Shown piece after piece: positions 34,446 to 42,917 of a stretch of DNA of 64,000 nucleotides. A program made the position numbers and the translations under genes. The notes beneath the pieces were generated by a model. It was not told the origin of the DNA, did not search any database, and saw nothing but the letters and a program-made list of their open reading frames with translations. Source of the stretch: Alphaproteobacteria bacterium. Its GTDB lineage: Bacteria; Pseudomonadota; Alphaproteobacteria; Rhodobacterales; Rhodobacteraceae. Position 1 is the stretch's first letter. The number at the start of each line of letters is the position of its first letter. The stretch spans positions 1 to 64,000 of the forward strand of contig JAJRPO010000019.1 in NCBI GenBank assembly GCA_024280735.1, in the 5' to 3' direction.

Positions 34446-36200
34446 TTACTCCGCCGCTTTTATTTGACTGTTATCTAGGCGTGGCAGCTGGAATTCAAAC
34501 ACCGCGCCACCCTGACGGCCATTTCGGGCAAGAAGCCGCCCACCGAGGTCTTTTGCGATACCAGAAGATATCGCAAGCCCCAGCCCAACACCGTCGCCGG
34601 GTTTCTTGGTGGTGAAAAACGGCTCAAACATTTCTTTCAGGTTTTCAATGCCGGTGCCGTTGTCGCGCACGGATAGTTTCACAATGTCGCCGGAAACCAG
34701 CAGAATATCCATTTGGCGGTCCTCTTGCAGTTTCATGGCGTCAAGGGCGTTGCGCAGCAGGTTCACGATTACCTGTTCGACCCGCACTTTGTCTGCCAAA
34801 ACAATCACAGGATCGGGCGGCAGGTTCACCGCAATTTCGACTTTCATCTGGCTGAGTTGGGGCGACATCATCGAAATCGAGGCATTCACCGAACCGCGCA
34901 GATCTATCGCCACCAGCTCGTCGCCGCCTTTGCGTGCATAAGATTTCAGCTGGCGGGTAATGGCCCCCATACGCTCAATCAGATCATCGATCCGTTGAAA
35001 ACTGCTCATGGCCTCCTCGGGGCGGCGGCGTTGCAACAGCAGTTTTGCGCCCGCCAGATAGGTGCGCATCGCGGCCAGCGGCTGGTTCAACTCGTGGCTG
35101 ACAGCGGCTGACATTTCACCCAAAGCTGCCAGTTTGGAACTCTGCGCCAGGCTTTGCTCTGCCACCTCCAGGTTTTTCTCGGCCCGTTCGCGTTCTGAAA
35201 TTTCGGTGGACAGGCGTTCATTCAAGGCGCGAAGTTGTTCAGATTCCGCCTTGAACAAGAATGACTGCCGAATTGCGCGACGTGACAGCAGGTAAAACCC
35301 CAAGGCAGTGATAATCGCCAGCGCCATCAATTCCAGCGCCAAAATGCCGTTAACTTTCGTGCGCACGCCCTCAAACGAGGCAAGGTAACTGAGTCGCCAA
35401 CCCTGAAACTGGATTTTTGATTCTAACCGAAACAGGGCCTCGCCTTTGATATAGGCATCGACAACCGTTTGCGTCCATTCCCCCGTCGCGCGCCACGCCC
35501 GTTCCACAGGGGATAGGGCGGGTTGGGAAGATAAGGCCTGTTCGATGGTTTGGTGGCGAAACTGGCGTTCTGTTGACAGAATTATGGTGCCTGTGGAATT
35601 GGTCACAAAAATCGTGCTTTCTTGCCCTGACCAAGTGTCAAACAGATCGTCGAGATCAACCTCGACCACGATAACGCCGATGGAACTTTTCTGGCTTTTG
35701 AGGGTGCGCGAATAGAAAAAACCAATTGGTCCTTCTTGGACGCCTGCGTTGGTGAATACGGTCTCACTGGAGCGCAGCGCCTCGATGAAAAATTTGGCGT
35801 CGCGCATCACAACACCCAGTTCACGCCGATCGCTGGCGGCAACTGTGCGCCCGGCATCATCCAGCAGAATAATCGATTTGGCACCGATTTCATTTTGATA
35901 GGAAATCAATTGCTGCGAAGTGCCGACAAAATCCTGACTGTTCAGCGCGCCAATCAATCGCGTATCGCGCGACAGCAGCAAAGGAACAACCGAGTTGCGT
36001 TGCAATTCGCTGACCAGACGCCCCGTATAAAGCGCCACCTGCGCATCCGCATCGGCGCGGGTTTCTTGGCTGAACCGTTCGGTGAAATAGAGGTTCGACA
36101 GCCAAATCAGCAGGCCCATGGAGATAAAGAACAACAGTACCCCCAACCGCAGAACGGTTCGGGGCCAAGTTCTGGCGTCAGGGGTGAGTTTACTAACCAT
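34446..36200 (-). CDS. dctB: DctB-like C4-dicarboxylate sensor histidine kinase
   Basis: 584 residues. Membrane helix at about 17-38 (LGVLLFFISMGLLIWLSN), a periplasmic sensor of about 250 residues with the tandem PAS/Cache pattern of DctB (IGAKSIILLDDAGRTVAAS, IGFFYSRTLKSQKSSIGV), a second helix near 300, a coiled coil, then the kinase. His-box ALGEMSAAVSHELNQPLAAM, N-box VNLLRNALDAM, G-boxes DNGTGIENL and GVGLGLAI are complete. Operon partner of the DctD-like regulator. Located 62 bp after purQ on the same strand. Ligand presumed dicarboxylate but not provable here. Confidence 0.88.
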   Translation of the reverse strand: MVSKLTPDARTWPRTVLRLGVLLFFISMGLLIWLSNLYFTERFSQETRADADAQVALYTGRLVSELQRNSVVPLLLSRDTRLIGALNSQDFVGTSQQLISYQNEIGAKSIILLDDAGRTVAASDRRELGVVMRDAKFFIEALRSSETVFTNAGVQEGPIGFFYSRTLKSQKSSIGVIVVEVDLDDLFDTWSGQESTIFVTNSTGTIILSTERQFRHQTIEQALSSQPALSPVERAWRATGEWTQTVVDAYIKGEALFRLESKIQFQGWRLSYLASFEGVRTKVNGILALELMALAIITALGFYLLSRRAIRQSFLFKAESEQLRALNERLSTEISERERAEKNLEVAEQSLAQSSKLAALGEMSAAVSHELNQPLAAMRTYLAGAKLLLQRRRPEEAMSSFQRIDDLIERMGAITRQLKSYARKGGDELVAIDLRGSVNASISMMSPQLSQMKVEIAVNLPPDPVIVLADKVRVEQVIVNLLRNALDAMKLQEDRQMDILLVSGDIVKLSVRDNGTGIENLKEMFEPFFTTKKPGDGVGLGLAISSGIAKDLGGRLLARNGRQGGAVFEFQLPRLDNSQIKAAE

Positions 36201-36262
36201 GCTCGGAAACTAGGGCTTCATGCGCTTTGGCTCAAGCGCTTGTCGCCAATTTGAATCCAAAT

Positions 36263-36940
36263 TCAGGCGGAAACCAGCGCATCGGCGAGGCTGTCAAACA
36301 TTCCGGACCCGTCTGTACCGCCCAATTGTGGGTCGTTCAGGCGTTCAGGATGGGGCATCATACCCAGTACACGGCGGTTTTCCGACAGAATTCCGGCAAT
36401 ATCATTCAGCGACCCATTGGGGTTCTGTGTATAGGTAAAGGCGATCCGGTCCTCGGCTTGCAGGGCCTTCAAAGTATCGGTATCGGCCTGATAGTTGCCG
36501 TCGTGATGCGCCACAGGAACAGTAATTTTTGCGTTATGCTGATAGGCGGATGTAAAGACGCTATCTCGGGTTTTTACTTGTAATTCAAGGTTCTTGCAGA
36601 TGAACTTCATCCCCGAGTTGCGCATTAAGGCACCAGGCAGCAGGCCTGTTTCTGTCAACACTTGAAAACCGTTGCAGATGCCGATCACATAGCCGCCGCG
36701 ATTTGCGAAATCCACCACCGCCTGCATGATAGGCGAGCGTGCAGCAATCGCACCGCAGCGCAGATAATCACCAAAAGAGAACCCGCCGGGAATGCCGATC
36801 ACGTCCAGCCCCGCTGGCAGACCGGTTTCTTTGTGCCAGATCATTTGTGCAGGCTTGCTTGCGTCCGAGCCTCTGGCAAAAGCCACCGCCAAATCGCGGT
36901 CGCAGTTGGAACCGGGGAATTGAATGACCGCAGCACGCAT
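36263..36940 (-). CDS. purQ: Phosphoribosylformylglycinamidine synthase glutaminase subunit PurQ
   Basis: 225 residues. PurQ supplies ammonia from glutamine to PurL in the fourth step of purine synthesis. Class I amidotransferase motifs: GFSFGDYLRCGAIA, nucleophile in GICNGFQVL (Cys about 89), and the catalytic pair in MMPHPERLNDP. The start codon overlaps the purS stop (TGATG). purL is not in the window. Confidence 0.95.
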   Translation of the reverse strand: MRAAVIQFPGSNCDRDLAVAFARGSDASKPAQMIWHKETGLPAGLDVIGIPGGFSFGDYLRCGAIAARSPIMQAVVDFANRGGYVIGICNGFQVLTETGLLPGALMRNSGMKFICKNLELQVKTRDSVFTSAYQHNAKITVPVAHHDGNYQADTDTLKALQAEDRIAFTYTQNPNGSLNDIAGILSENRRVLGMMPHPERLNDPQLGGTDGSGMFDSLADALVSA

Positions 36941-37179
36941 CAGAGAATTTCCACCGTGTAGTCTTCGATTACTGTATTCGCCAGCAGTTTGTCACACATC
37001 AACGATACAGAGGCGCGGGCTTTGTCAGCGTCGGTTTCAGCCAGTTCCAACTCGATCACTTTGCCTTGGCGTACCTTTTCAACACCCTCAAACCCAAGAC
37101 TGCCAAGCGCATGGCGCACAGCACCGCCCTGGGGGTCAAGAACACCGTTTTTCAAGGTCACAAACACACGTGCTTTCAT
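36940..37179 (-). CDS. purS: Phosphoribosylformylglycinamidine synthase subunit PurS
   Basis: 79 residues, the normal size. PurS bridges PurL and PurQ in the three-part synthase of non-enteric bacteria. Seen: MKARVFVTLKNGVLDPQGGA, ALGSLGFEGVEKVRQGKVIE and the C-terminal CDKLLANTVIEDYTVE. It sits between purC (12 bp) and purQ (overlapping). Confidence 0.95.
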   Translation of the reverse strand: MKARVFVTLKNGVLDPQGGAVRHALGSLGFEGVEKVRQGKVIELELAETDADKARASVSLMCDKLLANTVIEDYTVEIL

Positions 37180-37191
37180 CGGATAGGTCCT

Positions 37192-37950
37192 TTAGTTAAC
37201 CAGTTTTGGCCCATCATTAGGCGGGTTTTTCGGCATCAGGCCCAGCCTGTCAGCCACTTCGGTATAGGCATCGGCAAGACTGCCGAGGTCGCGACGGAAA
37301 ACGTCTTTATCAAGCTTGCGCCCCGTTTTCTTGTCCCACAGGCGGCAGCTGTCAGGGCTGATTTCATCGGCCAGTATCAAGCGTTGGAATTCGCCGTCAA
37401 ACTGGCGCCCGATTTCAATCTTGAAATCAACCAGGGTGATGCCAATGCCATACATTAAGCCGGCCAGAAAGTCGTTTACCCGCAAGGCCATAGAGACCAT
37501 GTCGTCCAAGTCTTGCTGGCTGGCCCAGTTGAACGCCAGAATATGTTCCTCGGACACCAGCGGATCGCCAAGCGCGTCGTCTTTATAGCAGAATTCAACA
37601 ATCGGGCGGGGCAGCGGTGTGCCTTCCTCGATGCCAAGCATTTTGGACAGCGAGCCTGCCGCAATATTGCGTACGATCACCTCCAACGGGATAATGTCTA
37701 CTTTGTGGATCAACTGTTCGCGCATGTTCAGACGTTTGATAAAATGGTTCGGCACGCCAATGGTGGTCAAGCCCTTCATGAAATGCTCGGACAAGCGGTT
37801 GTTCAACACGCCTTTACCCTCAATCACATCTTTTTTGGCGGCATTAAACGCGGTGGCGTCGTCTTTGAAATACTGGATAAGAGTGTCCGGATCGGGGCCC
37901 TCATACAGAATTTTTGCTTTGCCTTCATAGACCAGTTTGCGACGCGCCAT
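37192..37950 (-). CDS. purC: SAICAR synthase PurC
   Basis: 252 residues. Condenses CAIR with aspartate using ATP in purine synthesis. Motifs [20 protein letters not shown] (ATP-grasp-like start), [27 protein letters not shown] and [13 protein letters not shown] are standard. ATG 37950 is preceded by CGGAGACG; a longer frame to 38013 has no support. First gene of purC-purS-purQ, divergent from the DUF1476 gene across a 158-bp spacer. Confidence 0.95.
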   Translation of the reverse strand: MARRKLVYEGKAKILYEGPDPDTLIQYFKDDATAFNAAKKDVIEGKGVLNNRLSEHFMKGLTTIGVPNHFIKRLNMREQLIHKVDIIPLEVIVRNIAAGSLSKMLGIEEGTPLPRPIVEFCYKDDALGDPLVSEEHILAFNWASQQDLDDMVSMALRVNDFLAGLMYGIGITLVDFKIEIGRQFDGEFQRLILADEISPDSCRLWDKKTGRKLDKDVFRRDLGSLADAYTEVADRLGLMPKNPPNDGPKLVN

Positions 37951-38108
37951 TTTTCGTCTCCGCTCGGGGATGACAGGGGAAACTCCCTGCAAATTTGCCG
38001 TCTCTATAGGCAATAGCCCCTACTACTTCAAGCTAATTGAGTAGGGCATCTTGCGGTTCGCGCCGAACGGTTCCATATATAAGGTGAACACATACAGGAG
38101 TTAACATA

Positions 38109-38423
38109 ATGTCCACTTTTGACGATCGCGAAAATGCGTTTGAAAACAAATACGCCCATGATCAGGCGATGCAATTCAAGGTCGAGGCCCGGTGTAACAA
38201 ATTGCTGGGTCTTTGGGCTGCGGAATTGATGGGCAAGTCAGGCGACGATGCTGATGCCTATTATAAAGAAGTCATTGCGTCTGATTTTGAGGAAGCGGGC
38301 AATGAGGATGTTTATCGCAAGCTGTCCGGTGATCTTGGGGCATCTGCCGATGAGGCAACGATTCGCGCCAAGATGGCGGAATGTCTGGCGACGGCCAAAG
38401 AACAGGTTATGAACGAAGCGTAA
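38109..38423 (+). CDS. DUF1476 protein, F1-ATPase zeta-subunit type
   Basis: 104 residues, all helical in pattern: MSTFDDRENAFENKYAHDQA, then RCNKLLGLWAAELMG and VIASDFEEAGNEDVYRKL. This is the alphaproteobacterial DUF1476 family; the Paracoccus denitrificans member is the zeta subunit that inhibits F1F0-ATP synthase by its N-terminus. Cytoplasmic. CAGGAGTT precedes the start. Physiological inhibition in this organism is not shown by the sequence. Confidence 0.9.
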   Translation: MSTFDDRENAFENKYAHDQAMQFKVEARCNKLLGLWAAELMGKSGDDADAYYKEVIASDFEEAGNEDVYRKLSGDLGASADEATIRAKMAECLATAKEQVMNEA

Positions 38424-38461
38424 GGCATTTCGACAATAAGTCAAAATGCTTTGATAGGAAC

Positions 38462-38530
38462 GCGCCATGCCTTTGGCCTGTAATTTCAGACCTCTGGCAT
38501 GGCGCTATAAATTTTCAGGTGCTGAAAATT
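38462..38530 (+). terminator. Tandem hairpins behind the DUF1476 gene
   Basis: A 10-bp stem GCGCCATGCC/GGCATGGCGC (38462-38471 with 38496-38505), with further pairing inside its loop, is followed by TATAAATTTT. A second perfect 9-bp stem (38510-38518 with 38522-38530, loop GTG) follows at once. Likely terminator of the upstream gene. Confidence 0.6.
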
Positions 38531-38744
38531 CTTAAGGAAAAAGAAAAAAATAGTCGGCATAAGTGGCACAACACGCAGGCCATGGGCAGGAATTTCCCGC
38601 GCTGCAAGCAAACCTGCAATCGCTACACCGACAATCTAAATGACGCTTTGAATGTATTTAGAATAGCGGATCTGCGCTTGACGTAAGTGATGATTGTCAC
38701 TGTTTTGTGAGGATTTGGAAATCTTACTGGAAAAACTTAAAGCT
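38531..38744. other. Gene-free stretch between DUF1476 gene and lpd
   Basis: No gene on either strand; short frames here have no family features. A TTGACG box lies at 38678-38683 on the plus strand, but its -10 partner 17 bp on (TGTTTT) is poor. With the terminator at 38745-38786 it could delimit a plus-strand small RNA of about 80 nt. Confidence 0.3.
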
Positions 38745-38786
38745 CCCCACCGACGCTCTAAACAAGCATCCGGTGGGGGCGTTTTT
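38745..38786. terminator. Intrinsic terminator near the lpd 3' end
   Basis: CCCCACCG (38745-38752) pairs with CGGTGGGG (38771-38778), followed on the plus strand by GCGTTTTT. On the minus strand it lies 10 bp past the lpd stop and may also end the suc operon, although the U-run there is broken. Confidence 0.6.
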
Positions 38787-38795
38787 CAAAACACT

Positions 38796-40184
38796 TTAGG
38801 CGTGGATGGCACCGTCACCACAAGCCAGCGCTGCTTCGCGCACGGCCTCGGAAAACGTCGGGTGTGCATGGCAGGTCATGGCTATATCTTGGGCGGATGC
38901 GCCAAATTCCATTGCGACACAGATTTCATGGATCAGATCCCCCGCCGCAGGGCCAATCAGATGGCAGCCCAGAATACGGTCGGTTTCCTTGTCCACCAAC
39001 AGTTTTACAAACCCGTCGCCCATAAACACCGCCTTGGCGCGCCCGTTGCCCATAAAGGAAAATTTGCCAACTTTATAGGCAACGCCCTCGGCCTTAAGCT
39101 GTTCTTCGGTTTTGCCAACGGTCGCGACCTCCGGTGATGTATAAATCACGCCCGGAATAACCCCGTAATTTACATGACCATGTTTGCCGTTGATTTCTTC
39201 GGCCACCGCCATGCCCTCGTCTTCGGCCTTATGGGCCAGCATCGGGCCGGTGATCACATCGCCAATCGCATAGACGTTCGGCAGGTTTGTAAGCCAGCGA
39301 TCATTGGTTTCAATCTGTCCGCGGTCGGTCATTTTGCCACCCAAATCGGTGAATCCCAACCCGTCAGTGAACGGCTTGCGCCCCGTGGCAACCAGCACCA
39401 CATCGACATCCATGACCTCGATATTGCCCCTCTTGCGGCCTTCATAGGTCAGCTTGGCCTTGGTCTTGGTGGCCTCGACCTTTTGCACAGCCGCGTTCAT
39501 GATGAATTTGATGCCCTGCTTTTTCAGGGTGCGCGCCAATGTTTTTGCCACCTCTGAATCCATGCCTGGCGTAATGTGATCGAGGAACTCAATCACCGTC
39601 ACCTCAGAGCCGAGGCGTTTGTAAACCGATCCCAGTTCCAGCCCAATTACGCCCGCACCAATCACCGCCAAGCGTTTGGGAACCTTTGATAAAGCCAATG
39701 CACCAGTAGAGGTGACAACAATCTTCTCGTCGATCTCGATTCCTGGCAGGGACGACGGCTCTGACCCTGTGGCAATCACGATATTTTTGGCCTCATGGAT
39801 TTCTCCGTCAACAGATACCTGACCTGCCGCCGTGATCTTGCCCCAACCGCGCAGATAATCGACTTTGTTCTTCTTGAACAGGAATTCAATCCCCGTGGTG
39901 TTTTGCGTAATCACCCCGTCTTTGTACTCAATCATCTTCTTGAAATCGACCGAGGGCGATTTTCCCATCAACCCCATCTTGGTGAAGTTATGCTGCGCCT
40001 CATGCAGCATATGGCTGGCGTGCAGCAGGGCTTTGGACGGGATACAGCCCACGTTCAAACAAGTGCCGCCAAGCGCGCCGCGCCCCTCTACACAAGCGGT
40101 TTTCAGGCCAAGTTGCGCGCAGCGGATGGCGCAAACATAGCCCCCCGGGCCGCCGCCGATGATGATTACGTCATATGATGCCAT
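38796..40184 (-). CDS. lpdA: Dihydrolipoyl dehydrogenase (E3)
   Basis: 462 residues. Reoxidises dihydrolipoamide of the 2-oxoglutarate dehydrogenase complex with NAD+. FAD site [17 protein letters not shown], redox disulfide in [19 protein letters not shown] site [19 protein letters not shown], and the active-site His in [14 protein letters not shown] are intact. ATG 40184 gives the proper N-terminus; the frame is open to 40238. It is the last gene of the suc operon and is separated from sucB by three unrelated small genes. Confidence 0.95.
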   Translation of the reverse strand: MASYDVIIIGGGPGGYVCAIRCAQLGLKTACVEGRGALGGTCLNVGCIPSKALLHASHMLHEAQHNFTKMGLMGKSPSVDFKKMIEYKDGVITQNTTGIEFLFKKNKVDYLRGWGKITAAGQVSVDGEIHEAKNIVIATGSEPSSLPGIEIDEKIVVTSTGALALSKVPKRLAVIGAGVIGLELGSVYKRLGSEVTVIEFLDHITPGMDSEVAKTLARTLKKQGIKFIMNAAVQKVEATKTKAKLTYEGRKRGNIEVMDVDVVLVATGRKPFTDGLGFTDLGGKMTDRGQIETNDRWLTNLPNVYAIGDVITGPMLAHKAEDEGMAVAEEINGKHGHVNYGVIPGVIYTSPEVATVGKTEEQLKAEGVAYKVGKFSFMGNGRAKAVFMGDGFVKLLVDKETDRILGCHLIGPAAGDLIHEICVAMEFGASAQDIAMTCHAHPTFSEAVREAALACGDGAIHA

Positions 40185-40253
40185 GGGGTTTTCTCCTTTG
40201 CCTGATACACAGGCTATACTTTTTAGGGCGGGATTCAATGGTTAGGTCTACGC

Positions 40254-40643
40254 TTATATCAACGTCGCTGCGATCATGACGACGGTTGCCCCAAAGCCGA
40301 CGAACCAGATAGTTGAACGTAGCAAGAGGATGCCGCTGATATAGGCCGGAATATACAGCACACGCGCCGCCAGATAGACATAGGCGCAGGTTTGCGTGGT
40401 TCCCGTTGATTGCTGGCCAAGGGTCACAATCACAATCGCGATGGTGAACAGGATCAGCCCCTCAAAGTGGTTGTTGAAGGCGCGGTACAACCGCCCCGGT
40501 ATGCCGTGCATTTCTGGCGGGGTGTCGCGGGGGCCTGCGGTGACTTTCAGGCCCAGTTGCAAGTTAAGGGCGGCGGACATCAGGCCAAACTGAAAGACCT
40601 GTAACAGCGCTGCATAGGCGAGGATGGTAAGTTCGATTGTCAT
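40254..40643 (-). CDS. MAPEG family membrane protein
   Basis: 129 residues with four membrane helices. The pattern GPRDTPPEMHGIPGRLYRAFNNHFEGL is the MAPEG signature region (glutathione/eicosanoid metabolism relatives), followed by YLAARVLYIPAYISGILLLR. Function in bacteria is unclear. Its ATG overlaps the stop of the VOC gene by 4 bp. Confidence 0.85.
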   Translation of the reverse strand: MTIELTILAYAALLQVFQFGLMSAALNLQLGLKVTAGPRDTPPEMHGIPGRLYRAFNNHFEGLILFTIAIVIVTLGQQSTGTTQTCAYVYLAARVLYIPAYISGILLLRSTIWFVGFGATVVMIAATLI

Positions 40644-41269
40644 GATAAAATGGCCTCCGCGCCATTTGGTAACCCAAGGGTCGCGATGATTTTGGTGACC
40701 TCGCCTTGGATGATTTCCGGTGGTGTTTCCAGACCGAGATAGGCGAGCAACGTGGTTAATGCGTCGGCTTGCGGGGTGGTGATCTGGATGTTTTGCAGGC
40801 GGAGGCCCAGATCAACCATGGTGCTGGCCGGATGTGGGCCGGGGCTGTCCCACTGTATTATCAGCGGGGCGGCACCTTGCATGGGGGTTTTACCATCGTC
40901 CGTCAGACTGAAACGCCATTTCAGGCTGCCCCGTTCAAGCGGTGTGGCGCGGCCCAGATCAAAGCCCAAGGCCTTGGCGCGGATGAGGCATCCCTCGATA
41001 TCGTCGGTGCGCAATATCCATGCGGTAAGGGCGGGTTTGGTGACCCTATCAAGGTCAAACCAGCGCGGGCAGGTTGGGGGCGTGGCCGCTGGGTTTGGCG
41101 CGATGATCTCGAAATAAGTGTCATCCGTAAAGCGCGCAACGGCGTTATGCGTTGCCATCTGTGGATGCTCGCCGCCAGCGGGCAGGGTAAGGCCGGTTTG
41201 GGAATGCACGTGGGTGATGCCTGATTGCAGGTCGAGTGCCGTGACGGCGATGTGGTCGAAGGTGATCAT
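40640..41269 (-). CDS. VOC-superfamily glyoxalase-like domain protein
   Basis: 209 residues. ITFDHIAVTALDLQSGITHV at the start, FTDDTYFEIIAPNP, and LIQWDSPGPHPAS match the glyoxalase-like PF13468 group. Two metal-ligand type residues (His in FDHIAV, Glu in YFEII) are kept. Substrate unknown. Start 41269 overlaps the stop of the preceding membrane protein gene (ATGA), so three small genes are translationally chained inside the suc operon. Confidence 0.75.
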   Translation of the reverse strand: MITFDHIAVTALDLQSGITHVHSQTGLTLPAGGEHPQMATHNAVARFTDDTYFEIIAPNPAATPPTCPRWFDLDRVTKPALTAWILRTDDIEGCLIRAKALGFDLGRATPLERGSLKWRFSLTDDGKTPMQGAAPLIIQWDSPGPHPASTMVDLGLRLQNIQITTPQADALTTLLAYLGLETPPEIIQGEVTKIIATLGLPNGAEAILS

Positions 41270-41745
41270 GCTTGAGTGTGCATTTCCGATAAGCCCTCGC
41301 TGCAAATATGGCGCAATCCCAAATACAATAGTCCCATTTGAAACGCCAATCCTAAAAAGGCACCGATTTGGCCAATAATCTCACGTGAGTTTCCAATTAC
41401 ACCCGCAATAAGTATCAATAACAGAACGCCCAAAAAGGCAACAATCGCAGAGAGGACGAACCATTTTATTGCCATTTTAGAACGAGCTAACAATAACATC
41501 ACAACAACAAGCGAGAGAGCAATCCCTAGAGGGCCTATAACGTAATAGGCCAAAAATTTGACTGATCCTGAGCTAAGCCATAATTCCCAAAACAAACCGA
41601 GAGCGCTGTAGTCTGGGTTCGCAGCGAATAGCTTACCAAACCCCTTTACGGTAGAGAGTACACGATAACATCCTTCTCCTACTAAGAAAATGAGAACTGC
41701 CCAATACACCCAATCGATTCTCTCAATTCTATTTGGACGGTTCAT
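41266..41745 (-). CDS. AT-rich hypothetical membrane protein in the suc operon
   Basis: 159 residues with four hydrophobic segments (WVYWAVLIFLVGEGCYRVL, FLAYYVIGPLGIALSLVVVM, WFVLSAIVAFLGVLLLILIA, IGAFLGLAFQMGLLYLGL). I do not recognise a family. Its ATG overlaps the sucB stop (TAATG) and its stop overlaps the VOC start, so it is coupled on both sides. By eye the DNA is clearly richer in A and T, with different codon choice, than sucB or lpd. This suggests later acquisition into the operon. Confidence 0.65.
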   Translation of the reverse strand: MNRPNRIERIDWVYWAVLIFLVGEGCYRVLSTVKGFGKLFAANPDYSALGLFWELWLSSGSVKFLAYYVIGPLGIALSLVVVMLLLARSKMAIKWFVLSAIVAFLGVLLLILIAGVIGNSREIIGQIGAFLGLAFQMGLLYLGLRHICSEGLSEMHTQA

Positions 41746-42914
41746 TACAAATCCATCAGCAAGCGCCTTGGATCCTCTAGCGCTTCTTTCACCCGCACCA
41801 AGAACGTCACGGCCCCTTTTCCATCCACAATCCGGTGGTCATAGGACAGCGCCAGATACATCATCGGGCGGATCACAACTTCACCGTTGATTGCCATCGG
41901 ACGGTCCTGAATTTTGTGCATCCCCAGAATACCCGATTGCGGCGGGTTCAGGATTGGCGCGGACATCAGCGAGCCGTAAACCCCGCCATTAGAAATCGTG
42001 AACGTACCGCCCATCATTTCCGCCATGGTCAACTGGCCATCCCGCGCGCGTTTGCCTTTCTCGGCGATTGCTTTCTCGATTGCGGCGAAAGACATGGCGT
42101 CAACGTCGTTGATTACCGGAACCACCAAACCTGTGGGCGTGCCCGCAGCAATGCCCATGTTTACATATTTCTTGTAAACAATGTCGGTGCCGTCGATTTC
42201 GGCATTCACCTCTGGCACTTCGTTCAGCGCGTGACAGCAGGCTTTGGTGAAGAACGACATAAAGCCCAGCTTGACGCCGTGTTTTTTCAAGAATAGCTCT
42301 TTGTATTCATTGCGCAGTGCCATAATCGCGCTCATGTCCACCTCGTTAAAGGTGGTCAGCATCGCCGCCGTGTTCTGGCTGTCTTTCAAACGGCGCGCAA
42401 TAGTCTGGCGCAGGCGGGTCATTTTCACCCGTTCCTCGCGCGCGACTTGGGATGCTGCAACAGGTGCCGCTGATGCCGGGGCCGCAGGGGCTGGCGTTGC
42501 CAAGGTCTTTTGCACGTCCTCTTTCATGATCCGGCCATCACGGCCTGTTCCCGTAACGCTTGCCGCAGACACACCACTATCGGCCATCATTTTCTCGGCG
42601 GACGGGGCATTTTTGACGCCAGCGTCACTCGCAACTGCCGCGACAGGTGCCGCTGCCGCAGGTGTCGCCGCAGCGCTTGCCCCTTCGGTAATCATCGCAA
42701 GCAGCGCATCTACACCAACGGTTTCACCCTCTGGCGCAATGATCTCGGCTAATACGCCCGCAACCTTGGCGGCGACTTCAACCGTCACCTTGTCGGTTTC
42801 CAGCTCGCATAGCATTTCATCCACTGCAACCGCGTCGCCCGGTTGTTTGAACCAAGTGGCAATTGTTGCCTCTGTTACACTTTCGCCCAGTGTCGGGACC
42901 CGTACTTCAGCCAT
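41745..42914 (-). CDS. sucB: 2-oxoglutarate dehydrogenase E2 (dihydrolipoyl succinyltransferase)
   Basis: 389 residues. Lipoyl domain with the lysine in [12 protein letters not shown] (about 37-48), an Ala-rich linker (about 80-100), peripheral-subunit-binding domain ([20 protein letters not shown]), a second linker, and the catalytic core ending with [17 protein letters not shown], which holds the active-site His and Asp. Core of the OGDH complex; cytoplasmic. It follows sucA by 3 bp. Confidence 0.95.
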   Translation of the reverse strand: MAEVRVPTLGESVTEATIATWFKQPGDAVAVDEMLCELETDKVTVEVAAKVAGVLAEIIAPEGETVGVDALLAMITEGASAAATPAAAAPVAAVASDAGVKNAPSAEKMMADSGVSAASVTGTGRDGRIMKEDVQKTLATPAPAAPASAAPVAASQVAREERVKMTRLRQTIARRLKDSQNTAAMLTTFNEVDMSAIMALRNEYKELFLKKHGVKLGFMSFFTKACCHALNEVPEVNAEIDGTDIVYKKYVNMGIAAGTPTGLVVPVINDVDAMSFAAIEKAIAEKGKRARDGQLTMAEMMGGTFTISNGGVYGSLMSAPILNPPQSGILGMHKIQDRPMAINGEVVIRPMMYLALSYDHRIVDGKGAVTFLVRVKEALEDPRRLLMDL

Positions 42915-42917
42915 GAT

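Noticed and set aside
36201-36262. Possible operon link of purQ with dctBD
   Set aside because: Same strand and short gap, but the functions are unrelated and I see no evidence for or against read-through; not claimed.
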